Assembly (NCBI GenBank): GCA_023251435.1
Contig: JAHEYU010000003.1
Span: 87,089 to 151,088 of the forward strand
Direction: 5' to 3'
DNA: 64,000 nucleotides
From: Bacteroidota bacterium
GTDB taxonomy: Bacteria; Bacteroidota; Bacteroidia; Bacteroidales; Prolixibacteraceae
How positions within the stretch are numbered: the stretch's first letter is position 1; every line of letters begins with the position of its first letter. Below, piece by piece: positions 24,974 to 35,015 of the stretch. The notes below the pieces were generated by a model. The model saw only the letters and a list, made by a program, of their open reading frames with translations, was not told where the DNA came from and did not search any database. Made by a program: the position numbers and the translations under genes.

Positions 24974-27955
24974 ATGAATACCCATACTTCTTTTTTTATT
25001 TTACTTTTTTGCATTGCACTGTTTTCAAATTTTGGCTGTAAACAGCAGGAATCATTATCTTCAAATAATCTCGAATCCCGTTTTCTGAATCCGCCAGCTT
25101 CGGTTAAACCTTACGTGTGGTGGCATTGGATGGGTTCCAACTTTTCGAAGGAAGGAATTACCAAAGATTTGGAGGCCATGAAAGCTCAAGGGATTGGCGG
25201 CGCAACCATTTTCAATTTGAGTTCAGCAGTTCAGGAGTCACACGCCCCAACGCTGAATAATCCCTGGCCGGAGCAGACTTATCGCAGTCCGGCATACTGG
25301 GAAGCCATTCGGTTTGCAGCTTCAGAGGCGCAACGGCTGGGCCTTGAAATTGGGTTGCACAACACGGTTGGCTATTCAACAACCGGTGGCCCGTGGATTG
25401 ACGAGGAGCACAGCATGCAGCGTCTGGTTTGGAGTGACACGATAATTTCAGGAGGAGCAGAACTTAGCCTGAAGTTAAAAGCTCCAAAGTTGATTGCTGA
25501 CGAAGGCTGGGGAAAAACCGGAAGAACAATTTCATTTTATAAGGACATCGTTGTGCTGGCAGTTCCTGCTGAAAAAAAGCAGATTGCGACCGCTGAAGTG
25601 CTGAATCTGACCTCGTACTATGATGCCGGGAACGGATTGAAATGGAGTGTCCCTTCCGGAAACTGGATCATTTACCGTATTGGTCATGCCTCCACCGGAA
25701 GGCCGCCACATCCGGTTCCCGATGATGTTTTGGGAAAAGTGCTGGAAGCTGATAAAATGAGCACCGAGCAAAGTGCATTTCATTGGAAATCGGTGCTCGA
25801 TCCGTTCAAGGAGTATTTGGGCGAATACATGGGCACGTCGTTTAAACACATGTTGATAGATAGTTACGAAGCTGGAAATCAGAACTGGACGCCGGAATTT
25901 CGTGAAGAATTTATCAAACGCAAAGGATACGATCCGATTCCCTGGTTGGCAACTTTTTGTCTGACCACAGGAACAGAAAAAGACAACAAAGACCGACGGA
26001 TCGTTGGAAACGAAGATCAGACGGCACGTTTCGACTGGGATTACCGCGATGTGATCGATCAGTTATTTTACGAAAATGGCTGGAACATTGGCAAGAAAAT
26101 GCTGAAGGATGCCCAGCTCGATCTTCAGTTTGAACCTTATGGAGGACCGTTCAATACGCCGCAGGGAGTGGCCCTGGCCGATCTTCCGATGGCCGAATTC
26201 TGGACTGCCGGAAGCGGTGGAATTGATGCAGTTGTTCCGGCTGCAGCAAGGGCTTCAGGAAAAACGGTGGTTGGCGCCGAAGCGTTTACCGGACGTCCCG
26301 AAGTGAGCCAGTTTACCGAAGATCCGGCGTTCCTGAAATCATCAGCCGACAGAGTTTTTGCGCAGGGAATCAACCGCATGATTTTGCACCACTGGGTTCA
26401 CCAACCTTTTGACGATCGTTATCAACCCGGAATGGGAATGGGCTGGTGGGGAACACATTTTGGCCGTAACCAAACGTGGTTCGAGCCGGGAAAAGCATTT
26501 TTTACTTACATGGCGCGCTGCCAGGCTATGCTTCAGTATGGCGAACAACCAGCCGATTATTTGTGCGTGGATAAATTACAGGGATTTGCTGATTTGATCT
26601 CATCAACCGATTTTGTCAGGCAAAATATTACGGTTGAAAATGGGAAACTTCGAATGCCATCAGGAAGAATCTATCCTTTTATCGTTTTCAGCGACAGCAT
26701 CATGCAGCCCGAAACAGCCAATAAAATCAAAGAACTGGTTGCTGCCGGAGCCATGGTTGTTTCACCAAAACCTGTCAAATCACCCAGTCTGAAAAATTAT
26801 CCTGAATGTGATTCAGAACTAAATAAAATTGCTGATGAAGTCTGGGGAAACGGCTCTTTGAACAGATATAAAAAGGGATTCGTTTTCACCAAATTGGAAG
26901 ATGCTGTTCAGAAATCGGGTATAACTGCTGATTTTCAGGTAGAAAAAGCGATCACTCCCAACGATATAAAATTAGCTCACCGTACTTCTCCGGAAGCCGA
27001 TATTTATTTTGTGTCTAATCAGTCGGAAAAAGCGCAGGCGATTGCGGTTTCATTCCGGATTTCAGGAAAGCAACCCGAATTGTGGCAGGCCGAAAGCGGC
27101 AGCATTTCCAATGCACCGGTTTGGAACGACAAAGATGGCAGAACAACGGTCAGCCTGAATCTGAAAGGCATTCAATCGGTATTTGTGGTTTTCCGAAAAG
27201 TTGCTTCAAAGGCCGATCATCTGGTCTCTGTTACTGCAAAAGATTCGGATACCAACTGGAATATTCTCACGAATAAAAATAGATCGCCCGTTTTGAGGGC
27301 TTCCGAAGCCGTTTCTGTCGCGCTTGTTTACGCTTCAGGAAAACAAAAAACGATGGAGGTCAAACCGAATGCTCCGGTTGAATTGTCCGGCTCGTGGAAA
27401 GTGGCCTTTGCTCCAAAAACCGATCAGCAATTTGAACTGGAATTCCCGGAATTGATTGATTTCAGCCAGCACAGCAATAAGTCGGTTAATTATTTCGCCG
27501 GAACAGCGACTTACCGCAAAAAAATAGCAATGGATGCAGCTTCTATAAAAGAGCGAACGATTCTCGATTTGGGTGAAATGAACGACATTGCTGAAGTTCA
27601 TGTAAACGGGAAAAGTGCAGGTGTACTTTGGTATCCTCCCTATCGGGCAGACATTACCGAACTGCTTGTTGCAGGCGAAAATAATCTGGAAATTCTCGTC
27701 ACAACCAACTGGGCCAACCGCCTGATTGGCGATGAACAGGAACCTGCCGATTTCGAGTGGGGCAAAGACCGAGGCGAAAAAATGGGTCGCGCCATGCTGG
27801 CTTATCCGGAATGGTTTGTCAAAAACCAGCCTCGTCCTTCGCAGGGCCGAAAAACCTTCTCCATTTGGTATTATTACCGAAATGATAGTCCGCTAAAACC
27901 TGCAGGTTTGGTGGGGCCTGTGCGATTGGTAACGGAGTCGGAAGCTGAATTGTAG
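24974..27955 (+). CDS. GH106 alpha-L-rhamnosidase-like lipoprotein
   Basis: A 993-residue secreted enzyme with a signal peptide ending in FGC (Cys near 22), a probable lipoprotein. The opening PYVWWHWMGSNFSKEGITKD followed by LEAMKAQGIGGATIF is the GH106 start, and the C-terminal part (RTILDLGEMNDIAEVHVNGK) is a GH2-like sugar-binding fold. GH106 enzymes remove L-rhamnose from rhamnogalacturonan side chains and flavonoids. It converges on the AraC gene with only 7 bp between. Its original promoter region may have been replaced by the AbiE insertion. Confidence 0.88.
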   Translation: MNTHTSFFILLFCIALFSNFGCKQQESLSSNNLESRFLNPPASVKPYVWWHWMGSNFSKEGITKDLEAMKAQGIGGATIFNLSSAVQESHAPTLNNPWPEQTYRSPAYWEAIRFAASEAQRLGLEIGLHNTVGYSTTGGPWIDEEHSMQRLVWSDTIISGGAELSLKLKAPKLIADEGWGKTGRTISFYKDIVVLAVPAEKKQIATAEVLNLTSYYDAGNGLKWSVPSGNWIIYRIGHASTGRPPHPVPDDVLGKVLEADKMSTEQSAFHWKSVLDPFKEYLGEYMGTSFKHMLIDSYEAGNQNWTPEFREEFIKRKGYDPIPWLATFCLTTGTEKDNKDRRIVGNEDQTARFDWDYRDVIDQLFYENGWNIGKKMLKDAQLDLQFEPYGGPFNTPQGVALADLPMAEFWTAGSGGIDAVVPAAARASGKTVVGAEAFTGRPEVSQFTEDPAFLKSSADRVFAQGINRMILHHWVHQPFDDRYQPGMGMGWWGTHFGRNQTWFEPGKAFFTYMARCQAMLQYGEQPADYLCVDKLQGFADLISSTDFVRQNITVENGKLRMPSGRIYPFIVFSDSIMQPETANKIKELVAAGAMVVSPKPVKSPSLKNYPECDSELNKIADEVWGNGSLNRYKKGFVFTKLEDAVQKSGITADFQVEKAITPNDIKLAHRTSPEADIYFVSNQSEKAQAIAVSFRISGKQPELWQAESGSISNAPVWNDKDGRTTVSLNLKGIQSVFVVFRKVASKADHLVSVTAKDSDTNWNILTNKNRSPVLRASEAVSVALVYASGKQKTMEVKPNAPVELSGSWKVAFAPKTDQQFELEFPELIDFSQHSNKSVNYFAGTATYRKKIAMDAASIKERTILDLGEMNDIAEVHVNGKSAGVLWYPPYRADITELLVAGENNLEILVTTNWANRLIGDEQEPADFEWGKDRGEKMGRAMLAYPEWFVKNQPRPSQGRKTFSIWYYYRNDSPLKPAGLVGPVRLVTESEAEL

Positions 27956-27962
27956 TTACATT

Positions 27963-28823
27963 TTACCCCCTTTGTTTCCGGTATTTTTCAGGAGTATAAG
28001 TGGTGATTTTTTTGAAGATGCGCGAAAAGTAGGAAGCGCTCCGGAATCCGGTTTCCTCAATGATTTCCTTTTGTCCCATTTCGGTTGTAAGGAGCAGAAA
28101 TTGGGCTCTTTCAATCCGTTTTCGGATAATGTAATCGCAGGGAGCCATCCCGGTAATTGATTTAAATACCCTCGAAAAATGGTCTTTCGAGAAGCAGGCC
28201 ATGTCGGCAAGTTCGTTAACGCAAATGTCGCGCCCCAAATTATTTTGGATGTGGAGCAGGATTGGCTGAATGTTGTATTTTAATATACTTGTCATAACCT
28301 GACTTTTACAAGGCTCCAGAAAACGGGAAAACAACTGTTTTATGATTCCAGTCGTTTCAAGATAATGACCGGCAGATGTGTAAACTACCTTTTTATTCAG
28401 CCACAATTTAGTTTGATATACATTTGGATGATGATGAGGAAGTTGTAGGTCAGGATTGATTTGAACCAGTCGTTGAAACAATTTGCTGTCGAGCTCATTC
28501 GCATCAACTTTATTCATGATAGAATAGAGACTGTATGGGCTCAAGCCATTGGGCTGGTCGATACTGAGATGGATGTAGTAGTGAGTTAATCCGGCTCCAA
28601 AATTATAGGTGCATGATGTAAAACTTGGAATCAAATAGAGATTCCCAGCTTCAAGAGGTATTTTTTGATTTCCAATAATCAGCGAACCATTTCCTTCCGT
28701 AATCAGGTATATCCGGGTAAAAGGACTGATGATATCCTGATAATCTGAATCGGAGTTAAAGCTCAAAAATGCAGTATTTCGGAGATGAAAGGTTAGCGAT
28801 TCGCTGATTTGTTCAGAATACAT
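27963..28823 (-). CDS. AraC-family transcriptional regulator
   Basis: A 286-residue regulator: N-terminal cupin-like sensor (about 1-160; TRIYLITEGNGSLIIG, PLEAGNLYLIPS) and C-terminal double HTH (about 185-286; VNELADMACFSKDHFSRVFK, GFRSASYFSRIFKKITTYTP). It diverges from the rhaT-like gene with a 207-bp gap, so it likely controls that operon, with a deoxyhexose as effector. The layout resembles RhaS/RhaR, but the sensor is too divergent to name. Confidence 0.87.
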   Translation of the reverse strand: MYSEQISESLTFHLRNTAFLSFNSDSDYQDIISPFTRIYLITEGNGSLIIGNQKIPLEAGNLYLIPSFTSCTYNFGAGLTHYYIHLSIDQPNGLSPYSLYSIMNKVDANELDSKLFQRLVQINPDLQLPHHHPNVYQTKLWLNKKVVYTSAGHYLETTGIIKQLFSRFLEPCKSQVMTSILKYNIQPILLHIQNNLGRDICVNELADMACFSKDHFSRVFKSITGMAPCDYIIRKRIERAQFLLLTTEMGQKEIIEETGFRSASYFSRIFKKITTYTPEKYRKQRG

Positions 28824-28947
28824 GGGCTTTTAAATGAATAGTATAACTCTAAAATTCTCAAATGTAGGAAAAAAGCAGACAGGTTCAAATCTCGTAATAG
28901 TGCAATAATTTGCCTGAAATGTTCAAGTTATAGTTATTCCGATTAGG

Positions 28948-28955
28948 TAAGTTTG
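28948..28955 (+). promoter_or_regulatory. Candidate -7 box of the rhaT operon
   Basis: TAAGTTTG matches TAnnTTTG and lies 75 bp before the transporter start, in the gap facing the AraC gene. No clear -33 word was seen at the usual distance. Confidence 0.35.
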
Positions 28956-29030
28956 TATGAGTATTCTAATCAATTTTACCGGAATACAAAAATAAGACTA
29001 AAAAAACCTATCATCTAAACCAGTAAGCTT

Positions 29031-30065
29031 ATGAATGCAAGTGTTTTGCTTGGCATTTTGATTATCGCCATTGGCGCGTTTTCCTCGGGCAGTTTCAGCA
29101 TTCCGTTTGATAAAGTAACCAAATGGAAATGGGAAAATTCGTGGCTAACTTTTAGCTTTTTTGCCTATCTCGTTGTACCATTGATTATTTGCCTGATTGT
29201 TGCCCCCAATTTTATAGCCATATACCAAACAATTCCATCGGGTAACTTGTGGCTTATTTTTATTCTGGGCGCGGTTTATGGCCTGGCGAACCTAACATTT
29301 GGATTATCGTTGCGTTACTTAGGTGTTGCTCTGGGCTTCTGCATTTCCCTGGGTTTAATGATGGTCATCGGAACCCTTTTGCCACCCATGATCGATGGTC
29401 GGATGAGCAGGATGTTTGAAGGAAACGGCGGTATTTTGCTTATTTCCGGACTTGTAATCTCGTGTATCGGTATTGGTATCACTGCTTATGCAGGTATTTT
29501 AAAAAGCCGCAAGCTCGAAAGCCTGAAAGGAGTGAAAGCCAACGCCGATTTCAATTTGCGCAAAGGACTTTTCGCTGCATTGTTTGTAGGCGTTACCGGT
29601 TCGTCGATGTCGCTTGGTTTTGAACAGGGCCGAATGATTGCCGAAGAGACTGTAAAAGCAGGCACCCCCGAACTGTTTGCCAAATGTCCTGTGTTTGTGC
29701 TCTTTTTTGCTGGGTCGCTGCTTTCGACCCTGATCTGGTGTATCTACCTGGGTATCAAAAACAACTCGTTGGGCGATTATTACAGAGGCGAATCAAAAAC
29801 ACTGATAACCAATTATTCCATGTGTGCTCTTGCCAGCTTTTTGTGGTTTATCAACTATATTTTCTACGGAATGGGAACCAGCAAACTGGGCGAATTTTCT
29901 TTTGTAGCGTGGGGAATTTTGATGTCGCTTACCATTGTCTGCGCAACAGTATGGGGATTTTTCCGCGGCGAATGGAAAGGGATTGAATTTAAAATCAAAC
30001 GACTGGTATGGTTAGGATTGGCGGTGCTGATTACAGCATCGTTTCTGATTGGCATTAGCGGATAG
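29031..30065 (+). CDS. RhaT-like L-rhamnose (deoxyhexose)-proton symporter
   Basis: A 344-residue inner-membrane protein with ten hydrophobic helices and the RhaT family words GAFSSGSFSIPFDKVTKW, GAVYGLANLTFGLSLRYLG and YAGILKSRKLES. RhaT carries L-rhamnose with H+ in enterobacteria. Here the downstream genes are fucosidases and a mutarotase, so the substrate could be L-rhamnose or L-fucose. It is the first gene of a likely operon through the mutarotase at 35339, with AraC facing it. Confidence 0.85.
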   Translation: MNASVLLGILIIAIGAFSSGSFSIPFDKVTKWKWENSWLTFSFFAYLVVPLIICLIVAPNFIAIYQTIPSGNLWLIFILGAVYGLANLTFGLSLRYLGVALGFCISLGLMMVIGTLLPPMIDGRMSRMFEGNGGILLISGLVISCIGIGITAYAGILKSRKLESLKGVKANADFNLRKGLFAALFVGVTGSSMSLGFEQGRMIAEETVKAGTPELFAKCPVFVLFFAGSLLSTLIWCIYLGIKNNSLGDYYRGESKTLITNYSMCALASFLWFINYIFYGMGTSKLGEFSFVAWGILMSLTIVCATVWGFFRGEWKGIEFKIKRLVWLGLAVLITASFLIGISG

Positions 30066-30072
30066 GAATAAA

Positions 30073-30131
30073 TGGGTTACGTGTTCCGGGTTTCGTGTTT
30101 GTTTTAAACCCGTAACCCGCATCCCGCAACA
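30073..30131 (+). repeat. Leader hairpin element, site 4 (upstream of UroD-like gene)
   Basis: GGGTTACGTGTTCCGGGTTT pairs with AAACCCGTAACCC. The core AACCCGCATCCCGCAAC (30114-30130) is identical to site 3 and ends 31 nt before the next start codon. Confidence 0.75.
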
Positions 30132-30161
30132 ATTTTAATCTGAAACTTTAAACTAATTTAT

Positions 30162-31409
30162 ATGACTTCAAGAGAACGAATTTTGATGGCCATCAATCAC
30201 AAGGAACCAGACCGTGTTCCAATTGATTTAAGCGCTACTCCAAGTTCAGGAATTTCGGCTATTGCCTATGGCAATTTGGTGAAACACATTGGCCGGCCCG
30301 AATTGTCGGTTCAGATTTACGATGTGGTTCAGCAATTGGCTCAACCCGATATGTCGGTGTTGGATTTGTTTGGTGTCGATGTGCTGGATATTGGTCGCAC
30401 GTTTAACGATCAGCCTTCGGATTGGAGTCCGGTGACGATGGCCAACGGGGGCGCCGCCTTTTACCCCAAATGGTTTCAGCCAACCCGAATGTCTGATGGG
30501 TCTTATCAAACTTACGACAGCGATGGCAAACGCATGCTTTCCCGAATGCCAATCGGAGCAACTTTCTTCGATCAGACTTATTTTCCATACGTAGATGGTT
30601 TCCCTGATTCGTACGAAAATCTGGATGCTGAAATGGGTCGGATCATGTGGGCACGCGATGCACACAGCCCCTGGGATCATGCCGGAGAATCAGATTTCTG
30701 GCAAAAACTTCGCGAAAATACACTAAAGTTAAGGCAAACCACAGACAAGGCGCTACTGGTGGTTTGTGGCTGCAACCTGTTTGAATGGGGAACTTTTCTT
30801 CGCCGGATGGACAATTTCCTGATGGACCTGATGTGCGATCCTGACAATGTGGAGAAACTGCTCGATCAATTGATGATCCGCCACTTGGCTACGCTCGAAA
30901 AGGTGTGTAATGCCGTGGGCGATATTGTCGATATTATCCGTTTTGGCGACGATCTGGGCATGAGTTCCGGCCCTTTTATGGATGTGGATACCTACAAAAC
31001 CTTGTTTAAACCGCGACATAAAATGCTGTGCGACTATGTGAAATCACACAGTAAAATGCACACGTATATCCATTCATGTGGCTCCATTTCGTTGCTCATG
31101 CCCGATTTGATTGAGGCTGGTATCGAGATATTTAACCCAGTGCAGACCAATTCCTGGAACATGGCTCCCGACTTCCTGAAAAAGGAATTTGGGCAGGATT
31201 GTACCTTCTGGGGAGGAGGAATCGAGACAGTTGGAACCTTGAATGTGGGTACACCTCAGCAGATTCGCGATCAGGTTTTCGAACGTTTGGAGATTTTCTC
31301 TAAGGGTGGCGGATTTGTATTCAATACAGTGCACAACATTCTGCCCGATGTTCCTCCGGAAAATATTGTTGCGATGTACGATGCGGTAAAGGAATTCAAT
31401 AAAAGATAG
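30162..31409 (+). CDS. Uroporphyrinogen decarboxylase-like (UroD/MtaA superfamily) protein
   Basis: A 415-residue TIM-barrel protein starting TSRERILMAINHKEPDRVPI, the hallmark opening of the UroD/corrinoid-methyltransferase superfamily. True HemE has about 340-350 residues and different active-site words; here the zinc-like His-x-Cys element appears as HSCGSISLLMPDLIEAG. This group occurs in many glycan and plant-compound loci of Bacteroidota and may act in methyl transfer, for example on O-methyl sugars, but the reaction is unknown. It sits inside the rhaT-GH29 operon. Confidence 0.8.
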   Translation: MTSRERILMAINHKEPDRVPIDLSATPSSGISAIAYGNLVKHIGRPELSVQIYDVVQQLAQPDMSVLDLFGVDVLDIGRTFNDQPSDWSPVTMANGGAAFYPKWFQPTRMSDGSYQTYDSDGKRMLSRMPIGATFFDQTYFPYVDGFPDSYENLDAEMGRIMWARDAHSPWDHAGESDFWQKLRENTLKLRQTTDKALLVVCGCNLFEWGTFLRRMDNFLMDLMCDPDNVEKLLDQLMIRHLATLEKVCNAVGDIVDIIRFGDDLGMSSGPFMDVDTYKTLFKPRHKMLCDYVKSHSKMHTYIHSCGSISLLMPDLIEAGIEIFNPVQTNSWNMAPDFLKKEFGQDCTFWGGGIETVGTLNVGTPQQIRDQVFERLEIFSKGGGFVFNTVHNILPDVPPENIVAMYDAVKEFNKR

Positions 31410-31472
31410 AATAGAATGAAACGAGCCATCCCAATTAATCGGGACACAAGAGACTGATTATTGGCGAGTTCC

Positions 31473-31502
31473 ATGTGGCAAATAAAAAACAAATTATAAA
31501 CA
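31473..31502 (+). repeat. 30-bp dispersed repeat, copy 1
   Basis: ATGTGGCAAATAAAAAACAA is the start of a 30-bp word that recurs at 48607-48636 with two mismatches. It ends at the ribosome-binding region of the GH29 gene at 31504. Confidence 0.6.
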
Positions 31503-31503
31503 C

Positions 31504-33237
31504 ATGAAAAAAATAATTTCACTTTTGCTTTTTCTTTTCATCATTTCAGGTGTTTCAGGCCAAAACAGGCAAACAAATACTGACTATCTGAAATGGTGGC
31601 AGGATGCCCGCTTCGGTATGTTCATCCACTGGGGGCCGGTTACCCGTTTTGGCGGCGAAATCAGCTGGACTCGCGAAGGTTATGGAAAAGCCAAATACGA
31701 TTCGCTCTACAAAGGTTTCAATCCTGTAAAATTTAATCCTGAAGAATGGGTGGCTTTGGCTCAAAAAGCCGGAATGAAATACATTGTTTTTACCGCCAAA
31801 CACCACGATGGTTTTTGCGAATGGAATACCAAAACAACCAGTTACAACATCATGAAAACGCCTTTTGGACGTGATGTTTGCAAAGAACTGGCCGATGCTG
31901 CCCATAAAGCGGAAATGCCCATTTGCTGGTATTTTTCGCCTGCCGACTGGAAAGATCCGGATTGCCGTAACCCAAAAACCAATGATGTATTTGCCAAACG
32001 CGTACTGGAGCAAGTTCGTGAATTGTTGACTAATTATGGAAAAATCGGCATACTATGGATTGATTATGAAGGTTCGCCAAGCCCGGTAAAACCTAAGGAA
32101 ATATATGAACTGGCAAAGAAACTGCAGCCCGGAATCATTGTAAACAACCGGCTGGATGTTTTTCATACCGACGAATCTCATGCTTTTGTTGGTCCATACG
32201 GTGATTATGCTACTCCTGAAGGTTTTGTGGCCGGTTATGGTGCAATTCCATGGGAAACCTGCACCAATCTGGGGCATCAGTGGGCGTGGAGACCCAAAGA
32301 TACACCGCGTCCAATAAGCGAAGCGGCCACCACTTTGTTGCGTTGCGTAGGTGGCAATGGCAATTTACTGCTGAATGTTGGTCCCGATAGTTTAGGCCAG
32401 ATTCCGGCAGTCTTTCAGGAACGGTTAATGGAGTTGGGCGGATGGCTGAAACTGCATGGAAAATCTGTTTACAATACCAAAGGTGGTCCTTATACTCCAA
32501 CCAACGATTACCTGTGTACTTTCTCCGGAAAAACCATGTACCTGAATATTCTGGCCATGAAAGGCGATACTTTGACATTGCCGGCATTGCCTGCAAAAAT
32601 TCAAAAAGCCAATCTGGTCAGCGGGAAAGATGTTCGATTTATTCAGAATAAGGAGAGCTTAAAGCTGATTATTCCACAAGCTGATCGGGAAAAAATCTCC
32701 ACATTAATCACGATAACGACCAACAAGTCATTGAAAGAACTGGCTTTGATTTATCCGTTTTCTACTTCAGGATCATTGGCATACAATTGCAAGTCAAGTG
32801 CATCCGGTTCTATTGGTCAGTTTTTACACGATCCAAAAGCAGCATTCGACGATAATCCAAAAACTCACTGGAAACCCGGAAGAAAAGCGGATGCCGATTT
32901 TGATTTGTGGTATGGGAAATTGTTGAATTACCGGAGCGAAGAAGTCAAGGCTCTTTTCGAAAATACTGGCTGGCTGGAAGCTGATATGGGCAAACCTCAA
33001 ACCGTTAAAAGTATTTCAGTAAGCGAACATATTTTCCTGAATTCAGAAATTAAAGGTTTTGAAATTCAGGCTGAAAAAGGTGGTAAATGGCTCACCATTG
33101 CCAGCGGGACAAAAATGGGAGAGTGGAAACAAAATATTACTCCTGTAACTGCACGGAAATTCAGGATTGTCATTCTGGATAAACAAGGTTTTTCCGGGAT
33201 AAAGGAATTCCAATTGTTTGCCAATAATCTAAACTAA
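31504..33237 (+). CDS. GH29 alpha-L-fucosidase with C-terminal F5/8-type domain (A)
   Basis: A 577-residue secreted enzyme. Signal peptide LLFLFIISGVSGQ; GH29 barrel with FGMFIHWGPV, FTAKHHDGFCEW and GILWIDYEGSP, where the Asp after LWI is the expected nucleophile. The last about 135 residues form a galactose-binding-like F5/8 type C domain (DDNPKTHWKPGRKADADFDL ... FRIVILDKQGFSGIKEFQLF). It releases alpha-L-fucose, or possibly a related sugar, from glycan ends in the periplasm. It follows the UroD-like gene and is 28 bp before a second GH29 gene. Confidence 0.9.
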   Translation: MKKIISLLLFLFIISGVSGQNRQTNTDYLKWWQDARFGMFIHWGPVTRFGGEISWTREGYGKAKYDSLYKGFNPVKFNPEEWVALAQKAGMKYIVFTAKHHDGFCEWNTKTTSYNIMKTPFGRDVCKELADAAHKAEMPICWYFSPADWKDPDCRNPKTNDVFAKRVLEQVRELLTNYGKIGILWIDYEGSPSPVKPKEIYELAKKLQPGIIVNNRLDVFHTDESHAFVGPYGDYATPEGFVAGYGAIPWETCTNLGHQWAWRPKDTPRPISEAATTLLRCVGGNGNLLLNVGPDSLGQIPAVFQERLMELGGWLKLHGKSVYNTKGGPYTPTNDYLCTFSGKTMYLNILAMKGDTLTLPALPAKIQKANLVSGKDVRFIQNKESLKLIIPQADREKISTLITITTNKSLKELALIYPFSTSGSLAYNCKSSASGSIGQFLHDPKAAFDDNPKTHWKPGRKADADFDLWYGKLLNYRSEEVKALFENTGWLEADMGKPQTVKSISVSEHIFLNSEIKGFEIQAEKGGKWLTIASGTKMGEWKQNITPVTARKFRIVILDKQGFSGIKEFQLFANNLN

Positions 33238-33265
33238 ATCAGTAATAACCTAAACAAAAAACGAG

Positions 33266-34957
33266 ATGAAGAAGAATATAAGTATCGTTGTGTTGATTTT
33301 CCTTTTGCTGTCAGGTTGGTCAACAAAATCATTTTCGCAAAAGGCTGTTGCAGAAAAGAAACCGATTGGCAACGAAAAGAAGATTGAAGAGTGGAAAGAC
33401 GCCCGATTCGGGATGTTTATTCATTGGGGACCGGTAACGCTAAAAGGTACAGAAATAGGCTGGTCGCGTGGCCGGGAAATTCCGGTGGAGGAATACGACA
33501 ATTTGTATAAACAGTTCGATGCCAAAAATTTTAATGCCGATGATTGGGTAAGCGTAGCCAAAGCTGCCGGTATGAAATACATTATCCTGACGACCAAGCA
33601 CCATGATGGTTTTTGTCTCTGGAATACCCGCCAGACTGAATACAACATCATGAACTCTCCACTCAAACGCGATGTGGTGAAAGAGTTGGCCGAAACTTGT
33701 AAAAAGCAGGGCATTCAATTCGGCACCTATTATTCAACCTGTGATTGGCATCATCCCGATTTTCCGCTGACAAGTCCGGGTGGCAGTGTAACCCGCGAAA
33801 AAAGCGATCTGGAAGCCTATACAACCTACCTGAAAAAGCAGGTCGCTGAACTTCTGCTTAACTACGGGCCGCTTTACGTCCTTTGGTTTGATGTTCCCCA
33901 GAAATTTGATGCCGTCCGCGGACAAGGAGTAATTGACTTTGCGCATCAGATTCAGCCAGATATAATCATCAACAACAGAACCGGTGCGAAAGGTGATTTT
34001 GATACTCCGGAACAGCGTGTTGGCGGATTTCAGAACACCCATCCGTGGGAAACCTGCATGACCATTGCCGACCAGTGGGCATGGAAGCCCAATGACAAAG
34101 TGAAATCACTGGAGCAGTGTTTACAGACTTTGGTACGCTCAGCCGGAGGCGATGGCAACCTGTTGTTTAATGTTGGTCCCATGGCTGACGGACGAATTGA
34201 ACCGCTTCAGATTGAAAGACTGAAAGAGATGGGGCAATGGCTTCAGAAGTATGGATACACCATTTACGAAACCCGTGGTGGCCCGTTCAAACCTGCTGAC
34301 TGGGGTGTAAGCACCCGGAAAGATAATTCTATTTATCTGCATATCCTGAAATGGATTGGAACAACTCCAAAAATTACAATTCCTGATCTGGGAATGGAAA
34401 TCAATAGTTGCAGACTGGCTCATGGTGGAAAAGTAAAGTTGACGAAGCTGGATAAAGCTTACACCATCGAATTTTCCGGAGAGGAATTGCAGCCCGTCAA
34501 TACCATCATCGAACTTGAATTTTCAGGCAACGTGATGAACATTGAGCCACTTGAAATAAGTTCAAATTCACTTTCCTATATGAAGCCACTGACTGCTTCT
34601 TCGAATCTTAAAGGTCACTGGGGAAATCATCAGTGGGTTGAATTAAGTGCAGTTACCAATGGCGATTGGTCTGGTTCATTCTGGGAACCGGAAGCAAAAG
34701 ATTTAAAGCCTTGGGTTGAAATTGATTTACTTAAACCTGAAAAAATATCTCAGGCAATTCTTTACGAAAGAGGAATGGCTGTTAAAGCTTTTGAAATTCA
34801 GGCCCTGGTTGGCAACAAATGGAAAACCCTGGCGAAAGGTAAAACCATAGGGAGCAAAGCGGTTATTAAACTTCCGAAAACCACTGCTCAAAAGGTACGT
34901 CTTGTACTGAAAGAATTCAGCCAGACTCCCGGTATTTATGAGGTAGTGTTGTTGTAG
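33266..34957 (+). CDS. GH29 alpha-L-fucosidase with C-terminal F5/8-like domain (B)
   Basis: A 563-residue secreted paralogue of the preceding gene. Signal peptide (VLIFLLLSGWSTKSFSQ), FGMFIHWGPVTLKG, LTTKHHDGFCLWN and YVLWFDVPQKFD with the nucleophile Asp are present. The C-terminal 140 residues again look like a galactose-binding domain (WSGSFWEPEAKDLKPWVEID). Tandem GH29 genes usually differ in linkage specificity. It is followed by the mutarotase gene 58 bp later in the same operon. Confidence 0.9.
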   Translation: MKKNISIVVLIFLLLSGWSTKSFSQKAVAEKKPIGNEKKIEEWKDARFGMFIHWGPVTLKGTEIGWSRGREIPVEEYDNLYKQFDAKNFNADDWVSVAKAAGMKYIILTTKHHDGFCLWNTRQTEYNIMNSPLKRDVVKELAETCKKQGIQFGTYYSTCDWHHPDFPLTSPGGSVTREKSDLEAYTTYLKKQVAELLLNYGPLYVLWFDVPQKFDAVRGQGVIDFAHQIQPDIIINNRTGAKGDFDTPEQRVGGFQNTHPWETCMTIADQWAWKPNDKVKSLEQCLQTLVRSAGGDGNLLFNVGPMADGRIEPLQIERLKEMGQWLQKYGYTIYETRGGPFKPADWGVSTRKDNSIYLHILKWIGTTPKITIPDLGMEINSCRLAHGGKVKLTKLDKAYTIEFSGEELQPVNTIIELEFSGNVMNIEPLEISSNSLSYMKPLTASSNLKGHWGNHQWVELSAVTNGDWSGSFWEPEAKDLKPWVEIDLLKPEKISQAILYERGMAVKAFEIQALVGNKWKTLAKGKTIGSKAVIKLPKTTAQKVRLVLKEFSQTPGIYEVVLL

Positions 34958-35015
34958 TAACTGATGATATGATTGAATAGTAAATAGTAAATCAGTAAAT
35001 TGTAAATTTAGCAAG

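Noticed and set aside
30162-31409. HemE (true uroporphyrinogen decarboxylase)
   Set aside because: It is about 60 residues longer, lacks the HemE active-site pattern and sits in a sugar operon; only superfamily membership is supported.
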